This document shows positions 44,004 through 53,240 of a stretch of 64,000 nt of DNA, piece by piece. Under the pieces are notes generated by a model, which saw only the letters and a list, made by a program, of their open reading frames with translations, was not told where the DNA came from and did no database searches. Numbering within the stretch: the stretch's first letter is position 1; each line of letters begins with the position of its first letter. The position numbers and the translations under genes are program-made. The DNA comes from an uncultured Flavobacteriaceae bacterium (GTDB lineage Bacteria > Bacteroidota > Bacteroidia > Flavobacteriales > Flavobacteriaceae), in contig CAJWVI010000001.1 in the NCBI GenBank assembly GCA_913048115.1, positions 1-64,000 of the forward strand. Direction: 5' to 3'.

Positions 44004-45359
44004 TTAATATGCTTTTTCCTCACCTTTTACGGCATTGTAAACAGTTTGAAATACAATTTTAAGATCCATAAGGATAGACCAATTTTCCAGATAAAAAATA
44101 TCGCATTTTACTCTGTTAATAATGTCTGAGTCTGTTTCAACCTCTCCTCTATATCCACTTACTTGTGCCAAACCAGTAATGCCAGGTTTTACAAAGTGGC
44201 GCACCATGAATTTATCAATTCTTTCTGCGTACATATGGGTATGGCTTACCATATGTGGCCTGGGTCCAACCACAGACATATCTCCCTTAAGAACGTTAAT
44301 AAACTGTGGCAATTCATCCATGCTTGTTTTTCGAATAATACGGCCCACTTTAGTCACCCTGGTATCTCCTTTTGTAGCCTGGTATAAATCTGCAGTTAAA
44401 CTTGGTGTCATGGATCTAAACTTATAGCAGTAAAATTCTTTATAATCTAAACCGTTTCTTTTTTGCTTGAAGAAAACAGGTCCTTTAGATTCTAGTTTAA
44501 TAAATATTCCAAGAATTGGAGTTAACCATGAAACTACAAATACAATAACAAATAACGAGAGTAAGATGTCAAAGGCACGTTTTATAAATTTATTAAAGGG
44601 TTCGTCGGTAGGGATTTTTCTAAGCGATAAAATAGGGAGATAGCCATAATATGAAAAATCTAGTTTCTTGCCAAAAATCTCTTTATTGTCTGGGAGAAAC
44701 TTTAAAACTTTTAAGTTGTTGTCTGCAAACCCAATCACTTTTGCCATGCAAGAATCACTTAGAGCATTTACAGATGCATATATTTCATCAATATTACTCT
44801 CGATTATTTCCTTGAAAACCACCTCTAGTTGTTTTTCTTCATCGTGTTTGATATCATACCTATTTACAAGGGCATACCCATATTCTGTGTTTTGAGTAAA
44901 GAAATTTTCTAGTTCTTTGGTTTTATCATTAGCCCCAAGAATAACTACCCTTCTGTGATTTCCGCCAAGCAACCGTCTGTATTTTTTTAATACATAATAG
45001 ATAGAGATCTTGATTAAAAAGACAAGACCCATTACCAAGCCTACATATTTTAGAATAGAACTTGCCTCTTCTTGCAACTCTGTATAAAAGCCAAAGAAAG
45101 CAAATACCAATAGCAAAAAAGCAAGGGCTTGTTTTATGGCCAGTGTGAGGATGCTGGTAAATTTTGTGAACCTGTAAATCTCATAAAAATTAAGAATTGT
45201 AGAGCTGCTAATCCAGGCAATTGACATGAAGAAGATGTAGCTGGTATAAGAAGAGCTTCCTTCAAATAAAAGAAAGGCAAAACCGAAAATTACAGATAAA
45301 TCAATGGCATAAGATATGGGCCTTAAAAACCCCGAATACCTTCCTCTTTTAAAAATCAT
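44004..45359 (-). CDS. WcaJ-like undecaprenyl-phosphate sugar-1-phosphate transferase
   Basis: 451 residues. N-terminal membrane segments (about 15-115), a CoA-binding-like Rossmann region (VVILGANDKTKELENFF, about 133-230), and the bacterial sugar transferase domain: KRAFDILLSLFVIVFVV, FKQKRNGLDYKEFYCYKFRSM, DELPQFINVLKGDMSVVGPRP. It would start the polysaccharide repeat unit by transferring a sugar-1-phosphate to undecaprenyl phosphate. The sugar, often Glc, GlcNAc or QuiNAc-type, is not determinable. It lies at the distal end of the minus-strand locus. Confidence 0.9.
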   Translation of the reverse strand: MIFKRGRYSGFLRPISYAIDLSVIFGFAFLLFEGSSSYTSYIFFMSIAWISSSTILNFYEIYRFTKFTSILTLAIKQALAFLLLVFAFFGFYTELQEEASSILKYVGLVMGLVFLIKISIYYVLKKYRRLLGGNHRRVVILGANDKTKELENFFTQNTEYGYALVNRYDIKHDEEKQLEVVFKEIIESNIDEIYASVNALSDSCMAKVIGFADNNLKVLKFLPDNKEIFGKKLDFSYYGYLPILSLRKIPTDEPFNKFIKRAFDILLSLFVIVFVVSWLTPILGIFIKLESKGPVFFKQKRNGLDYKEFYCYKFRSMTPSLTADLYQATKGDTRVTKVGRIIRKTSMDELPQFINVLKGDMSVVGPRPHMVSHTHMYAERIDKFMVRHFVKPGITGLAQVSGYRGEVETDSDIINRVKCDIFYLENWSILMDLKIVFQTVYNAVKGEEKAY

Positions 45360-45364
45360 ATGCG

Positions 45365-46354
45365 TTAAGACCTTATGTGTTTTGAAAAATCTTTGTGTTC
45401 ACTCTTAAAAAGCTCTTCTTTCGTTAAACTTTTAAAATATTCAAACGTAATTTTCATTCCTTCATCCCTAGGCATTTTAGGTTCCCACCCTAAAATATTT
45501 CTAGCTAGTGTAATGTCTGGTTCGCGTTGAAGGGGATCGTCTTTAGGAAGTTCTTTGTATACTATTTTTTGCTCGGTCCCCGTTAATTTGATAATCTCCT
45601 TTGCAAAATCTAATATAGTTATTTCTTCTGGGTTCCCAATATTAATAGGCTCGCTGTAGTCACTCAATAGTAGTTTATATAACCCGTCTACCTGGTCATC
45701 TACATAACAAAAAGAGCGGGTTTGTGTGCCGTCACCAAATACGGTTAAATCTTCTCCACGAAGCGCTTGGCCAATAAAAGCTGGGATAACTCGGCCATCA
45801 TTGAGGCGCATTCTAGGGCCATATGTGTTAAATATTCTTGCAATACGTGTTTCCATACCATGAAAACGATGGTAGGCCATGGTGATTGATTCTTGAAAAC
45901 GTTTTGCCTCGTCATACACACCTCGAGGACCTATTGTGTTTACATTTCCGTAGTAGGTTTCTTTTTGAGGATGTACCAGAGGGTCTCCATACACCTCAGA
46001 GGTAGATGCAATCATGAATCTGGCATTTTTTTCTTTGGCCAATCCTAGTAAATTATGAGTGCCAAGTGATCCTACTTTGAGGGTCTGTATTGGAATTTTT
46101 AAGTAATCTATAGGGCTTGCCGGCGACGCAAAATGCAAAACATAGTCTACATCTCCAGCCACATGAACAAAGGTTGTAACGTCATGATGATAAAACTCAA
46201 AATCTTCGAGCTTAAACAGGTGTTCTATGTTTCGTTTATCTCCAGTGATGAGGTTGTCCATGGCAATCACCTTATAGCCTTCTTTGATGAATTTATCACA
46301 AAGGTGAGACCCTAAAAACCCTGCCGCTCCTGTAATTAATACTGTTTTTTTCAT
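45365..46354 (-). CDS. UDP-glucuronate decarboxylase-like SDR
   Basis: 329 residues from [15 protein letters not shown]. Rossmann [17 protein letters not shown] Tyr-x3-Lys in [29 protein letters not shown] and [20 protein letters not shown], the pattern of UDP-xylose synthases, which make UDP-xylose from UDP-glucuronate. No UDP-glucose dehydrogenase is visible nearby, since WecC here looks specific for ManNAc. The ORF-track start at 46432 adds 26 non-conserved residues. Confidence 0.85.
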   Translation of the reverse strand: MKKTVLITGAAGFLGSHLCDKFIKEGYKVIAMDNLITGDKRNIEHLFKLEDFEFYHHDVTTFVHVAGDVDYVLHFASPASPIDYLKIPIQTLKVGSLGTHNLLGLAKEKNARFMIASTSEVYGDPLVHPQKETYYGNVNTIGPRGVYDEAKRFQESITMAYHRFHGMETRIARIFNTYGPRMRLNDGRVIPAFIGQALRGEDLTVFGDGTQTRSFCYVDDQVDGLYKLLLSDYSEPINIGNPEEITILDFAKEIIKLTGTEQKIVYKELPKDDPLQREPDITLARNILGWEPKMPRDEGMKITFEYFKSLTKEELFKSEHKDFSKHIRS

Positions 46355-46444
46355 ATATATATTTCTACAAAAGGTAGAATTAACTATTTTTTTAATGAGG
46401 TTTTGCGCCCCCAGCCTGTTACAAAAATACACTTTACTAGGTTT

Positions 46445-47719
46445 TTATGCTTCTTTTGGGTCATCGATTTGCCTGTAAGAGCGGTTTGCCAAAACAATAA
46501 TGAGTATTAAACCAACATAGTAGGCTCCTATCTGGCGATGAAATATGTTTTCTACCATTGCGTAGGCTATAAAAGTGCATAAAATAGCTGTTTGAAAAAA
46601 GTGCTCTCTATTTTTCATAAAGGTCCATATCACAAACAAGCACAACAGTAAGAGCCCTAGATATCCAGAACTTAATAGAATGTCTAAAAACTGATTGTGA
46701 TTATTGTATCGCTGTGATATAAATAATTCCTTCTTCTGGGCATTAATTATCTTGGTTTGATAACAAAGCGCCAATTGATCCTTGGTGGCTTTAAACCCAA
46801 TTCCAGTTAGTGAAATATCCATGTTTTTTAGAATATCTATGCTGCATCCCCAGGTTATGAGTCTGGTTTGGGTAGTATTTGAAGCGCCGAAGTTTTTATT
46901 TAAAAATGCTGAAAAAGCAATAGGACTATCACTTGATTTTTCTTGCTGAACTTTAAGAAAAAATAGCCCTGTAATCATTACCCCTAAAAAAGCAATGGCA
47001 ATAGGAATCCTGATATTTTTTTTGATGCCATAGCCCTGACGAATCAACAACAGGCAAAACAATACAAGCCCTGCAATTTTTGAGATAACCAATACAATAA
47101 ATAAAGTATTGATAACAATAGCAGCTAGATAATACGCATTGTGTGGGTGGTAGCTTTTACGCATGGAGCGGTAACTAAATAAAATACTAAGCACACTAAT
47201 AAGGCCAAGATAAAGCCTGTCTACAAGCAGGGCCTCAATCATCATGCGGCTATCTCCAAACTCAAAAATTGGATTTGTATTGGCGCTATAAACAATGCTA
47301 ATAACAGAGAATAATATAGCTGCAATGGAGGAGAAAATAACAGCTTTTTGAACCTTACGGTTATATTGTACAGGAAGGTATAATATCACAAGCCCAAATG
47401 CAATTGCTATTTTTTTGAGGATGACAATATCTGTTTCAAACCTACCAGAAAAAAGGCTGTTTAAGGTGATATACCCAAAGAACAATAAAAACAAAAAGAA
47501 AGGTACTTTTTTGATCTTTTGGAAATGGGCCCTTTTTATAATCGCTGGAAAAGTAATGGTTAGGATAATGAGCAAGATATTTGGCAACGCACGGATATAA
47601 TCATCAAAGGGAATGATGAGAAACAATAGCATGAACGCAAAAGGGTATATGGAAGCAAGTAAAATTCTCATAATATTTCTAAAGCTAGTAAAGAGTTCAA
47701 GGTAGGCAACAATGCGCAC
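46445..47719 (-). CDS. O-antigen ligase/polymerase-like membrane protein (Wzy/WaaL), copy 1
   Basis: Up to 424 residues, about 10-12 hydrophobic segments, with a large extracytoplasmic loop (residues ~270-330) that ends RYNNHNQFLDILLSSGYLGL, the H-N-x-x-L-x-x-L pattern of the Wzy/WaaL superfamily. An internal ATG at 47671 (MRILLASIYPF) is an alternative start. It could polymerise repeat units or ligate them to lipid A. Six bases separate it from the downstream TagA-like gene. Confidence 0.78.
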   Translation of the reverse strand: MRIVAYLELFTSFRNIMRILLASIYPFAFMLLFLIIPFDDYIRALPNILLIILTITFPAIIKRAHFQKIKKVPFFLFLLFFGYITLNSLFSGRFETDIVILKKIAIAFGLVILYLPVQYNRKVQKAVIFSSIAAILFSVISIVYSANTNPIFEFGDSRMMIEALLVDRLYLGLISVLSILFSYRSMRKSYHPHNAYYLAAIVINTLFIVLVISKIAGLVLFCLLLIRQGYGIKKNIRIPIAIAFLGVMITGLFFLKVQQEKSSDSPIAFSAFLNKNFGASNTTQTRLITWGCSIDILKNMDISLTGIGFKATKDQLALCYQTKIINAQKKELFISQRYNNHNQFLDILLSSGYLGLLLLCLFVIWTFMKNREHFFQTAILCTFIAYAMVENIFHRQIGAYYVGLILIIVLANRSYRQIDDPKEA

Positions 47720-47725
47720 ATAGCC

Positions 47726-48496
47726 TTATGCCTTTTTAAATTTTTCTTTAAGCACTAAATATATAAAGGTGCTGTTGCCCACAAGGTATCTTTTCCACAT
47801 GCGTTTAGGCTCTTGGGCAAACCTATAAAACCATTCTAGCCCCGCATTTTGCATCCACAAAGGAGCTCGTTTTGTGAGGCCAGCAACTACATCAAAACTA
47901 CCGCCAACTCCCATTATAAAATGCACCCCTTTTAAAATATCTCTGTGCTTGTATAAGAAATTCTCTTTGATAGGGGATGTGATAGCAACAAAAAGCATGT
48001 GCGCGCCACTAGCTGCGATGTCTTCAACAACTTGAGGCTCTTGCTGGGTGGTGAAATACCCATCTCTATAGCCTGCTACAATGTCTTGATTATATTGCTT
48101 CTTGTAGGTGTTGGCTACTTGTTGAACCACTTCTTGTTTAGCTCCTAGCAGGTAAATTTTGTAACCTTTATCATGTGCTAAGGCTACTAAATTTTGCATA
48201 AGATCAATACCCGCTACGCGCTCCTTAAGTGGTTTTTTTAACACCTTTGAAGCCCAAACTACAGCCTGTCCATCTGCATTAATGAGATTGCTGTTATTTA
48301 CACTCTCACAAAGCTGTTGGTCTTTTTGCATGGCCACAATTTTTCCTGCATTTACAACTACATGGTGCAGCTGTATTTTGGAGGCTATACTTTTTTGTAT
48401 CACCTGCAAGGTTTCTTGCATTGATAGGTTATCAATAAAGGTGTTTAGTATGTGAATTCTGTTTTTTGTCAAAATATGCTTTAAAGAGAGAAACAA
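47726..48496 (-). CDS. WecG/TagA/CpsF family glycosyltransferase, copy B
   Basis: 256 residues, GT26. The family signature is INADGQAVVWASKVL with a probable catalytic Asp, followed by KERVAGIDLMQ, YLLGAKQEVVQQVA and the C-terminal KRAPLWMQNAGLEWFYRFAQEPKRM block. It typically transfers ManNAc, ManNAcA or a similar sugar to a lipid-linked acceptor. Very similar to the adjacent 48552-49298 gene, so the pair is a tandem duplication. The NADG form matches canonical members. Confidence 0.88.
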   Translation of the reverse strand: MFLSLKHILTKNRIHILNTFIDNLSMQETLQVIQKSIASKIQLHHVVVNAGKIVAMQKDQQLCESVNNSNLINADGQAVVWASKVLKKPLKERVAGIDLMQNLVALAHDKGYKIYLLGAKQEVVQQVANTYKKQYNQDIVAGYRDGYFTTQQEPQVVEDIAASGAHMLFVAITSPIKENFLYKHRDILKGVHFIMGVGGSFDVVAGLTKRAPLWMQNAGLEWFYRFAQEPKRMWKRYLVGNSTFIYLVLKEKFKKA

Positions 48497-48551
48497 ATAT
48501 AGGTTTTAAACCAAAACCTCGCTGCAAAGTATTGTTGCTAATTTGCCCTCT

Positions 48552-49298
48552 TTATTTTTTAAATTTTTCTTTTAAAACTAAGTATATAAAGGTGGTATTG
48601 CCAACAAGATAGCGTTTCCACATTCGTTTAGGCTCTTGTAAAAAACGGAAAAACCATTCTAGCCCTATGCCCTGCATCCACAAAGGGGCTCTTTTAGTGA
48701 ATCCTGCCATCACATCAAAACTACCGCCCACTCCCATAATTAGATTGATGTTTTTTAATGCCTCTTTATGTTTATGGATAAAGCGCTCTTTTAAAGGCGA
48801 TGCAATACCTACAAAGAGCATCTGTGCGTTACTATCTGAAATGTCTTTAGCAATTTGCACTTCTTGCTGGGGTGTGAAATACCCATTTCTATAGCCTGCT
48901 ATAATTGAAGGATTGTATTTTTTTTTGAATCTAGCGGCAACCTCTTCTACCACCTGCTGTTTGGCTCCAAGAAGGTATATGGTATGTTTTTTTTCATGAG
49001 CTAGGGTTACCAAATTATGCATAAGATCAATACCAGCTACACGCCCTTTTAGGGGTTTTCCTAATATTTTTGAGGCCCAAACAATAGATTGCCCATCTGG
49101 GGTTATAAGATTGCTGTTTACAACACTATCACACAAAGCCTTGTCGTGTCGCATGTCAACGATTTTACTTGCGTTTACGCCCTCTAGATGTATTTGTTGT
49201 TTTTTTTGGATAGACTTCTGAACCCTGTTTAATACCTCTAAAGGGGTTAGGTTATCAATAGAAATCCCAAATATTTTTATTTGTAAGTTCGATTTCAT
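48552..49298 (-). CDS. WecG/TagA/CpsF family glycosyltransferase, copy A
   Basis: 248 residues from MKSNLQIKIFG. The start at 49298 overlaps the upstream GT4 stop by one base (TAATG), showing translational coupling. The sequence closely tracks copy B, for example KRAPLWMQGIGLEWFFRFLQ and GRVAGIDLMHNL, but the active-site motif reads ITPDGQSIVWASK instead of NADGQ, so acceptor or donor use may have shifted. The Asp is retained. Confidence 0.86.
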   Translation of the reverse strand: MKSNLQIKIFGISIDNLTPLEVLNRVQKSIQKKQQIHLEGVNASKIVDMRHDKALCDSVVNSNLITPDGQSIVWASKILGKPLKGRVAGIDLMHNLVTLAHEKKHTIYLLGAKQQVVEEVAARFKKKYNPSIIAGYRNGYFTPQQEVQIAKDISDSNAQMLFVGIASPLKERFIHKHKEALKNINLIMGVGGSFDVMAGFTKRAPLWMQGIGLEWFFRFLQEPKRMWKRYLVGNTTFIYLVLKEKFKK

Positions 49299-50509
49299 TA
49301 ACGAGAAATGGATGTATAAATTTCCTTGTATTTTGCAGCATTTTGCAACCAACTTTTTTGAGAGACCACAAAATCTAGTGCCTCTTTTTTATAGCGATCT
49401 TTATCTTGGGGAGATAGACTCGTCACTTTTTTCACTACTCTTTTTAAATCATTTCTATTTTCACTAGAAAATAAAAATCCAGTTTCTTGGGGTACGATTT
49501 CTTTAATCCCTCCTACATCACTTCCAATAAATAGCTTTTCATAGGCCATTGCCTCAAGGGGTTTTAAAGGAGTCACAGAGTTTGTTAACGGTGTGTTTAA
49601 GCGAGGGTTTATAATTACATCAATTTCAGCAAAGGCCTTGTTTACCTCTGAGGGGGCGATGGCTCCTTTGAAGGTTATAGTATTGATGTCACTTCTTGAG
49701 TTTATTTGATCTTGGACACTTTTTTGATTAATACCCTTTCCATAAATAACAAGTCTGTGCTTAAAACCATCATCATATAACTCCTGGAAGGTTTGTATCA
49801 AAAACTCTAAGCCTTCATATTGGGTGATAGTTCCAATGTATCCAAATACAAGTTCTTGTCCTGTCTTTAGGGCACTAGACGCTTTTAATTCTTCTATTAA
49901 AGAGGTATTTACAGCATTATTAATTATGGTGCTTTTAAAAGCATATCTTGTTTTTGAAACAATAAATTCTTTTAAATTTTCATTTAGTATGATGGCGTGA
50001 TCTGCTTTTTTAAGGCATAGCATTTCGATTTGAAACAATAGCCCTTCAATTTTTTTATTAATAAAGCTTTTGTTTTTTGAATTTGTTTTTTGATACATCC
50101 AGAGAGACCTAAATTCATATACCACCGGGATATTAAACAACTTACCCAATATAAGTGCTGGAATAGCACAAAAAAACATAGCATGTGCATGAAGCACATT
50201 TGGTTTTTCTTTTTTTATAGTATGGTACAACTTCTTTGTAAAATGAAATATTGCAAAGACCCGCAGCACCCTTTTTAAAACACTTTTTCGTTGATCTGAG
50301 ATAGAATCTTTTGTGTTTTGAGACGTTCTAACATATATAATGTCGTTAATAGTATCACTACCATTATTACTGATACAATTTTGAAAGGGAGCCGTAATTG
50401 CCAATACCTGAATGCCAACTTCTTTTTGAGACATCATAATATCTCTACTTCTAATGCTAGAACCAGAAATTTGAGGTAAAGATTGATATAATACGTGAAG
50501 AACTTTCAA
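49298..50509 (-). CDS. Glycosyltransferase family 4
   Basis: 403 residues, GT-B fold. N-terminal acceptor half with a HAHAMFFCAIPALILGK region, C-terminal nucleotide-sugar half with FGYIGTITQYEGLEFLIQTF, LVIYGKG, and the E-x7-E-like LKPLEAMAYEKLFIGSDVGG. It uses a TTG start. It is the only GT4 enzyme in the visible locus. Sugar and linkage unknown. Confidence 0.85.
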   Translation of the reverse strand: MKVLHVLYQSLPQISGSSIRSRDIMMSQKEVGIQVLAITAPFQNCISNNGSDTINDIIYVRTSQNTKDSISDQRKSVLKRVLRVFAIFHFTKKLYHTIKKEKPNVLHAHAMFFCAIPALILGKLFNIPVVYEFRSLWMYQKTNSKNKSFINKKIEGLLFQIEMLCLKKADHAIILNENLKEFIVSKTRYAFKSTIINNAVNTSLIEELKASSALKTGQELVFGYIGTITQYEGLEFLIQTFQELYDDGFKHRLVIYGKGINQKSVQDQINSRSDINTITFKGAIAPSEVNKAFAEIDVIINPRLNTPLTNSVTPLKPLEAMAYEKLFIGSDVGGIKEIVPQETGFLFSSENRNDLKRVVKKVTSLSPQDKDRYKKEALDFVVSQKSWLQNAAKYKEIYTSISR

Positions 50510-50546
50510 ATGGATTGTTTATCGTAAGTTTATAAAAAAAAAACTA

Positions 50547-50554
50547 TAGCTTTG
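50547..50554 (+). promoter_or_regulatory. -7 box TAGCTTTG of the inverted Wzy-like gene
   Basis: Exact TAnnTTTG match, 17 bases before the ATG at 50572, in the 62-bp divergent gap with the GT4 gene. Confidence 0.45.
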
Positions 50555-50571
50555 CAAAACTACATTAATCT

Positions 50572-51801
50572 ATGACTGTTTTCTCTAAAATAAACAAACA
50601 ATTTATACCCTTAGGGCTATTATTGTTTTTTGTTATTAGTTTACCCCTTAAAAATAACATTAATAGTATATCTATTATATTGTTAACCCTTTACAGTATT
50701 TATTTTCAGGTTACATATCGTAGTTTTAATCTAAAAACGTTTAAAAAATTCACGCCATTTATTGTGTATTTTGTAGTAGCGCTGTTAAGTGTTTTGTATT
50801 CAGAAAACACATCAAGAGCCTTTAGGTCTGTAAATAAGTTATTGCCTTTTATACTGCTGCCGTTTATTTTCTCAACCCTGCCAATTGTAAAAAAACAATA
50901 CCATACTGTTTTGCACTACTTTGCGGGTTTTATGGTTTTTTTATGTCTGTTTTCTCACACCAAAGTCCTCATAAAACTCTATGAAAACAATGATGTTTTA
51001 TTCAATATATTTAATAATAAATACTCTTATTTAAGCCTCTCTCAAGACACTGTTGGTATTCATAGCACCTATTACGCTTATTTTGTTTTAACCGCTATTA
51101 TTGTTTTTCTTCACTTATTACTAAAAGCTAAAACCGCCAAACAAAAAACGGTATTGGTTGGCTTGATTGCATATTTGAGTTTTTTCATTTTTCATCTGTC
51201 CTCCAGACTCCCTATAATGGTTTTGTTTTTACTGTTTAATGGAGCTATTATGTATTATTTCTTTACTAAAAAGAAATTAAAAACGGGGGTACTTTATTTA
51301 TTGCTTCTTTACGGGCTTACCTTTTTTATTGGATATAATATAAGAATTACTCGCTATAGATTCCAACAAGTATTTGGTTTTACCTACGCCAATGGCAATG
51401 AGTTTAACGACGGGCTTAATAAACTCCAGCAATTTAAAGCCGCCATACAATCAAACAACAACGTTTTGTTTGGAAATGGAATTGGAGATGCCAATGATGA
51501 AATTTATAAGGCCTACACAAACCTTGGCCTTGACACCTTCGCAGAGCGAAAATACAATGCCCACAACCAATTTTTACAAACCTATGGAGGATTAGGCCTT
51601 TTTGGTGTTGTGGTTTTACTAGCTATTTTTGGCTATGGATTGTTTGTGTTTAAAAGAGAAAAGAATTTTCTTGGAATTCTTTTTGTGTTGAGTTCTTTGC
51701 TTTTGTTTCAAACAGAATCTATGCTAGAGAGACACCATGGAATTGCGTTGTTTACTTTTCTTTTGTGTTTTGAAATAAAACGAAGTAATGAGAATTTCTA
51801 A
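50572..51801 (+). CDS. O-antigen ligase/polymerase-like membrane protein, copy 2 (inverted)
   Basis: 409 residues, about 11 hydrophobic segments. The Wzy/WaaL-like large loop ends AERKYNAHNQFLQTYGGLGL, closely parallel to YNNHNQFLDILLSSGYLGL in copy 1. It is the only plus-strand gene in the locus, with its own promoter box. Its stop and that of the convergent SGNH gene are separated by one base. Confidence 0.78.
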   Translation: MTVFSKINKQFIPLGLLLFFVISLPLKNNINSISIILLTLYSIYFQVTYRSFNLKTFKKFTPFIVYFVVALLSVLYSENTSRAFRSVNKLLPFILLPFIFSTLPIVKKQYHTVLHYFAGFMVFLCLFSHTKVLIKLYENNDVLFNIFNNKYSYLSLSQDTVGIHSTYYAYFVLTAIIVFLHLLLKAKTAKQKTVLVGLIAYLSFFIFHLSSRLPIMVLFLLFNGAIMYYFFTKKKLKTGVLYLLLLYGLTFFIGYNIRITRYRFQQVFGFTYANGNEFNDGLNKLQQFKAAIQSNNNVLFGNGIGDANDEIYKAYTNLGLDTFAERKYNAHNQFLQTYGGLGLFGVVVLLAIFGYGLFVFKREKNFLGILFVLSSLLLFQTESMLERHHGIALFTFLLCFEIKRSNENF

Positions 51802-51802
51802 A

Positions 51803-53239
51803 TTATTTTCTTGCGATAAAATCAATAGCATCAACACGTAACTTTTCCCCTATTATTCCTTTATAGCCTTCCTTGTGGTATAAAAAGAGTTCTATTTTGT
51901 CAATATTTTTTATACTGCTATCTAATTCAAAATAGATACTGTCTTGTTGTTTTTCGAGATTTACGTTTACAAGATCAAAACCCCAACCTTTTTTCTTACT
52001 CCATTTTTTCAGTAAATGCTTATCTCTTTTTTTGGGGAATAGGTGTGCCCCGAGGTTATAATTACTTAAGTAAGTCTCTACAGCATCAGGATTTGATACA
52101 TTTAAAGTAATCCTATACTTATTTTTAGTGCCAATAACTTTTACATTATTAATTGTTACATTTTCTAGTAGCGGGGCACTTATTTTTTTTTCAAAGACTC
52201 TTTCTTTTACATAGTTGGATATATCGTTAAAGTCTTCAAGTAGTTTTTGATTTTCTCTCCACAATTCTTCTGTCGATCTGTCTGGTAAATTGTAATGTTT
52301 ATTTATATAATTACTTAAAAAAACTGAGGCTTTCATGCTTCCATGTATATTTAAATGACCAGGATCCTGAAAATCATCATAACCAATGTTAAGTTCTTTA
52401 TAATGGTCATTAAAATTAATATAATTTAGACCTTGTTCGATACAAATATCATTAAGTTCATCAAAAAAAGTATAGTTATGGTATTTAGATCTCATATCTG
52501 GTGCAGAAACAATTAAAACGTCAATATTATTTTGCTTTGCTATTGAGATAAAATTTAAAATATTATTTTTATCAATTTCAGTAATTGTTTTCTTTCCTCT
52601 TTTAGGAATTATAGATTCAGAATTAAATTCAATAAATTTTTCATCCTCATCATTAAATTTATCCATTGAACCTAAATAGCCCCTATTAAAGTAATCTTTA
52701 GTTTTTATAGATTTATCTAGTCTAAAGTATTTTCTATTTTTCCATTTTTCATGATTTCTAATTAACGGAAAGTACACACCTAAAAGCTCTTTAGGGGCGT
52801 AATATTTTAACACTTTATTTAATTTGTTAATTGAGTGAAACGAAACAAAGTCTAAACTCCGTAACTGGACACCTTTTCTTTTTGGATCCTCAGGAAACCT
52901 TAATGAATAATTGTGGATTTCTAGTACGGCTAATTTAGGGTTTGTTTTTTTTAATGATTCCTCAAGTATTAAATCTGTAATAGGAACCCTTTGTGCCTCT
53001 CCACCCAAGTTGAAGCTAACCGTATTTGCGTAAGCATCAACTATTAAAGGATTAAAAGTTCTAAAAGACCTAGAGCTTCCATAAAAGATAACGTCAATAT
53101 TGGTTTTGCTAGAAAGGGCATTAAATGTTTTTCTAGTGTTTTCTTGAAAGTGAGGTGTTTTAAACACCATATTTAAATACATAAATACACCACTTATTAG
53201 AAAGCCGAGAAAGAGTAATTTTTTTAATGTTTTTTTCAT
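51803..53239 (-). CDS. SGNH-hydrolase-like protein partnered with MBOAT
   Basis: 478 residues from MKKTLKKLLFLGFLISG; an uncleaved signal anchor at 7-27 suggests a periplasm-facing enzyme. A block-I-like IFYGSSRSFRTFNP near 57-70 and a C-terminal DPGHLNIHGSM (block V-like Asp and His) fit an SGNH/GDSL catalytic triad as in AlgJ, AlgX or DltD-type partners. The last ~110 residues form an extra beta-rich domain. It starts one base after the MBOAT stop, so the two are coupled. Function as O-acyltransferase is inferred. Confidence 0.6.
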   Translation of the reverse strand: MKKTLKKLLFLGFLISGVFMYLNMVFKTPHFQENTRKTFNALSSKTNIDVIFYGSSRSFRTFNPLIVDAYANTVSFNLGGEAQRVPITDLILEESLKKTNPKLAVLEIHNYSLRFPEDPKRKGVQLRSLDFVSFHSINKLNKVLKYYAPKELLGVYFPLIRNHEKWKNRKYFRLDKSIKTKDYFNRGYLGSMDKFNDEDEKFIEFNSESIIPKRGKKTITEIDKNNILNFISIAKQNNIDVLIVSAPDMRSKYHNYTFFDELNDICIEQGLNYINFNDHYKELNIGYDDFQDPGHLNIHGSMKASVFLSNYINKHYNLPDRSTEELWRENQKLLEDFNDISNYVKERVFEKKISAPLLENVTINNVKVIGTKNKYRITLNVSNPDAVETYLSNYNLGAHLFPKKRDKHLLKKWSKKKGWGFDLVNVNLEKQQDSIYFELDSSIKNIDKIELFLYHKEGYKGIIGEKLRVDAIDFIARK

Positions 53240-53240
53240 G

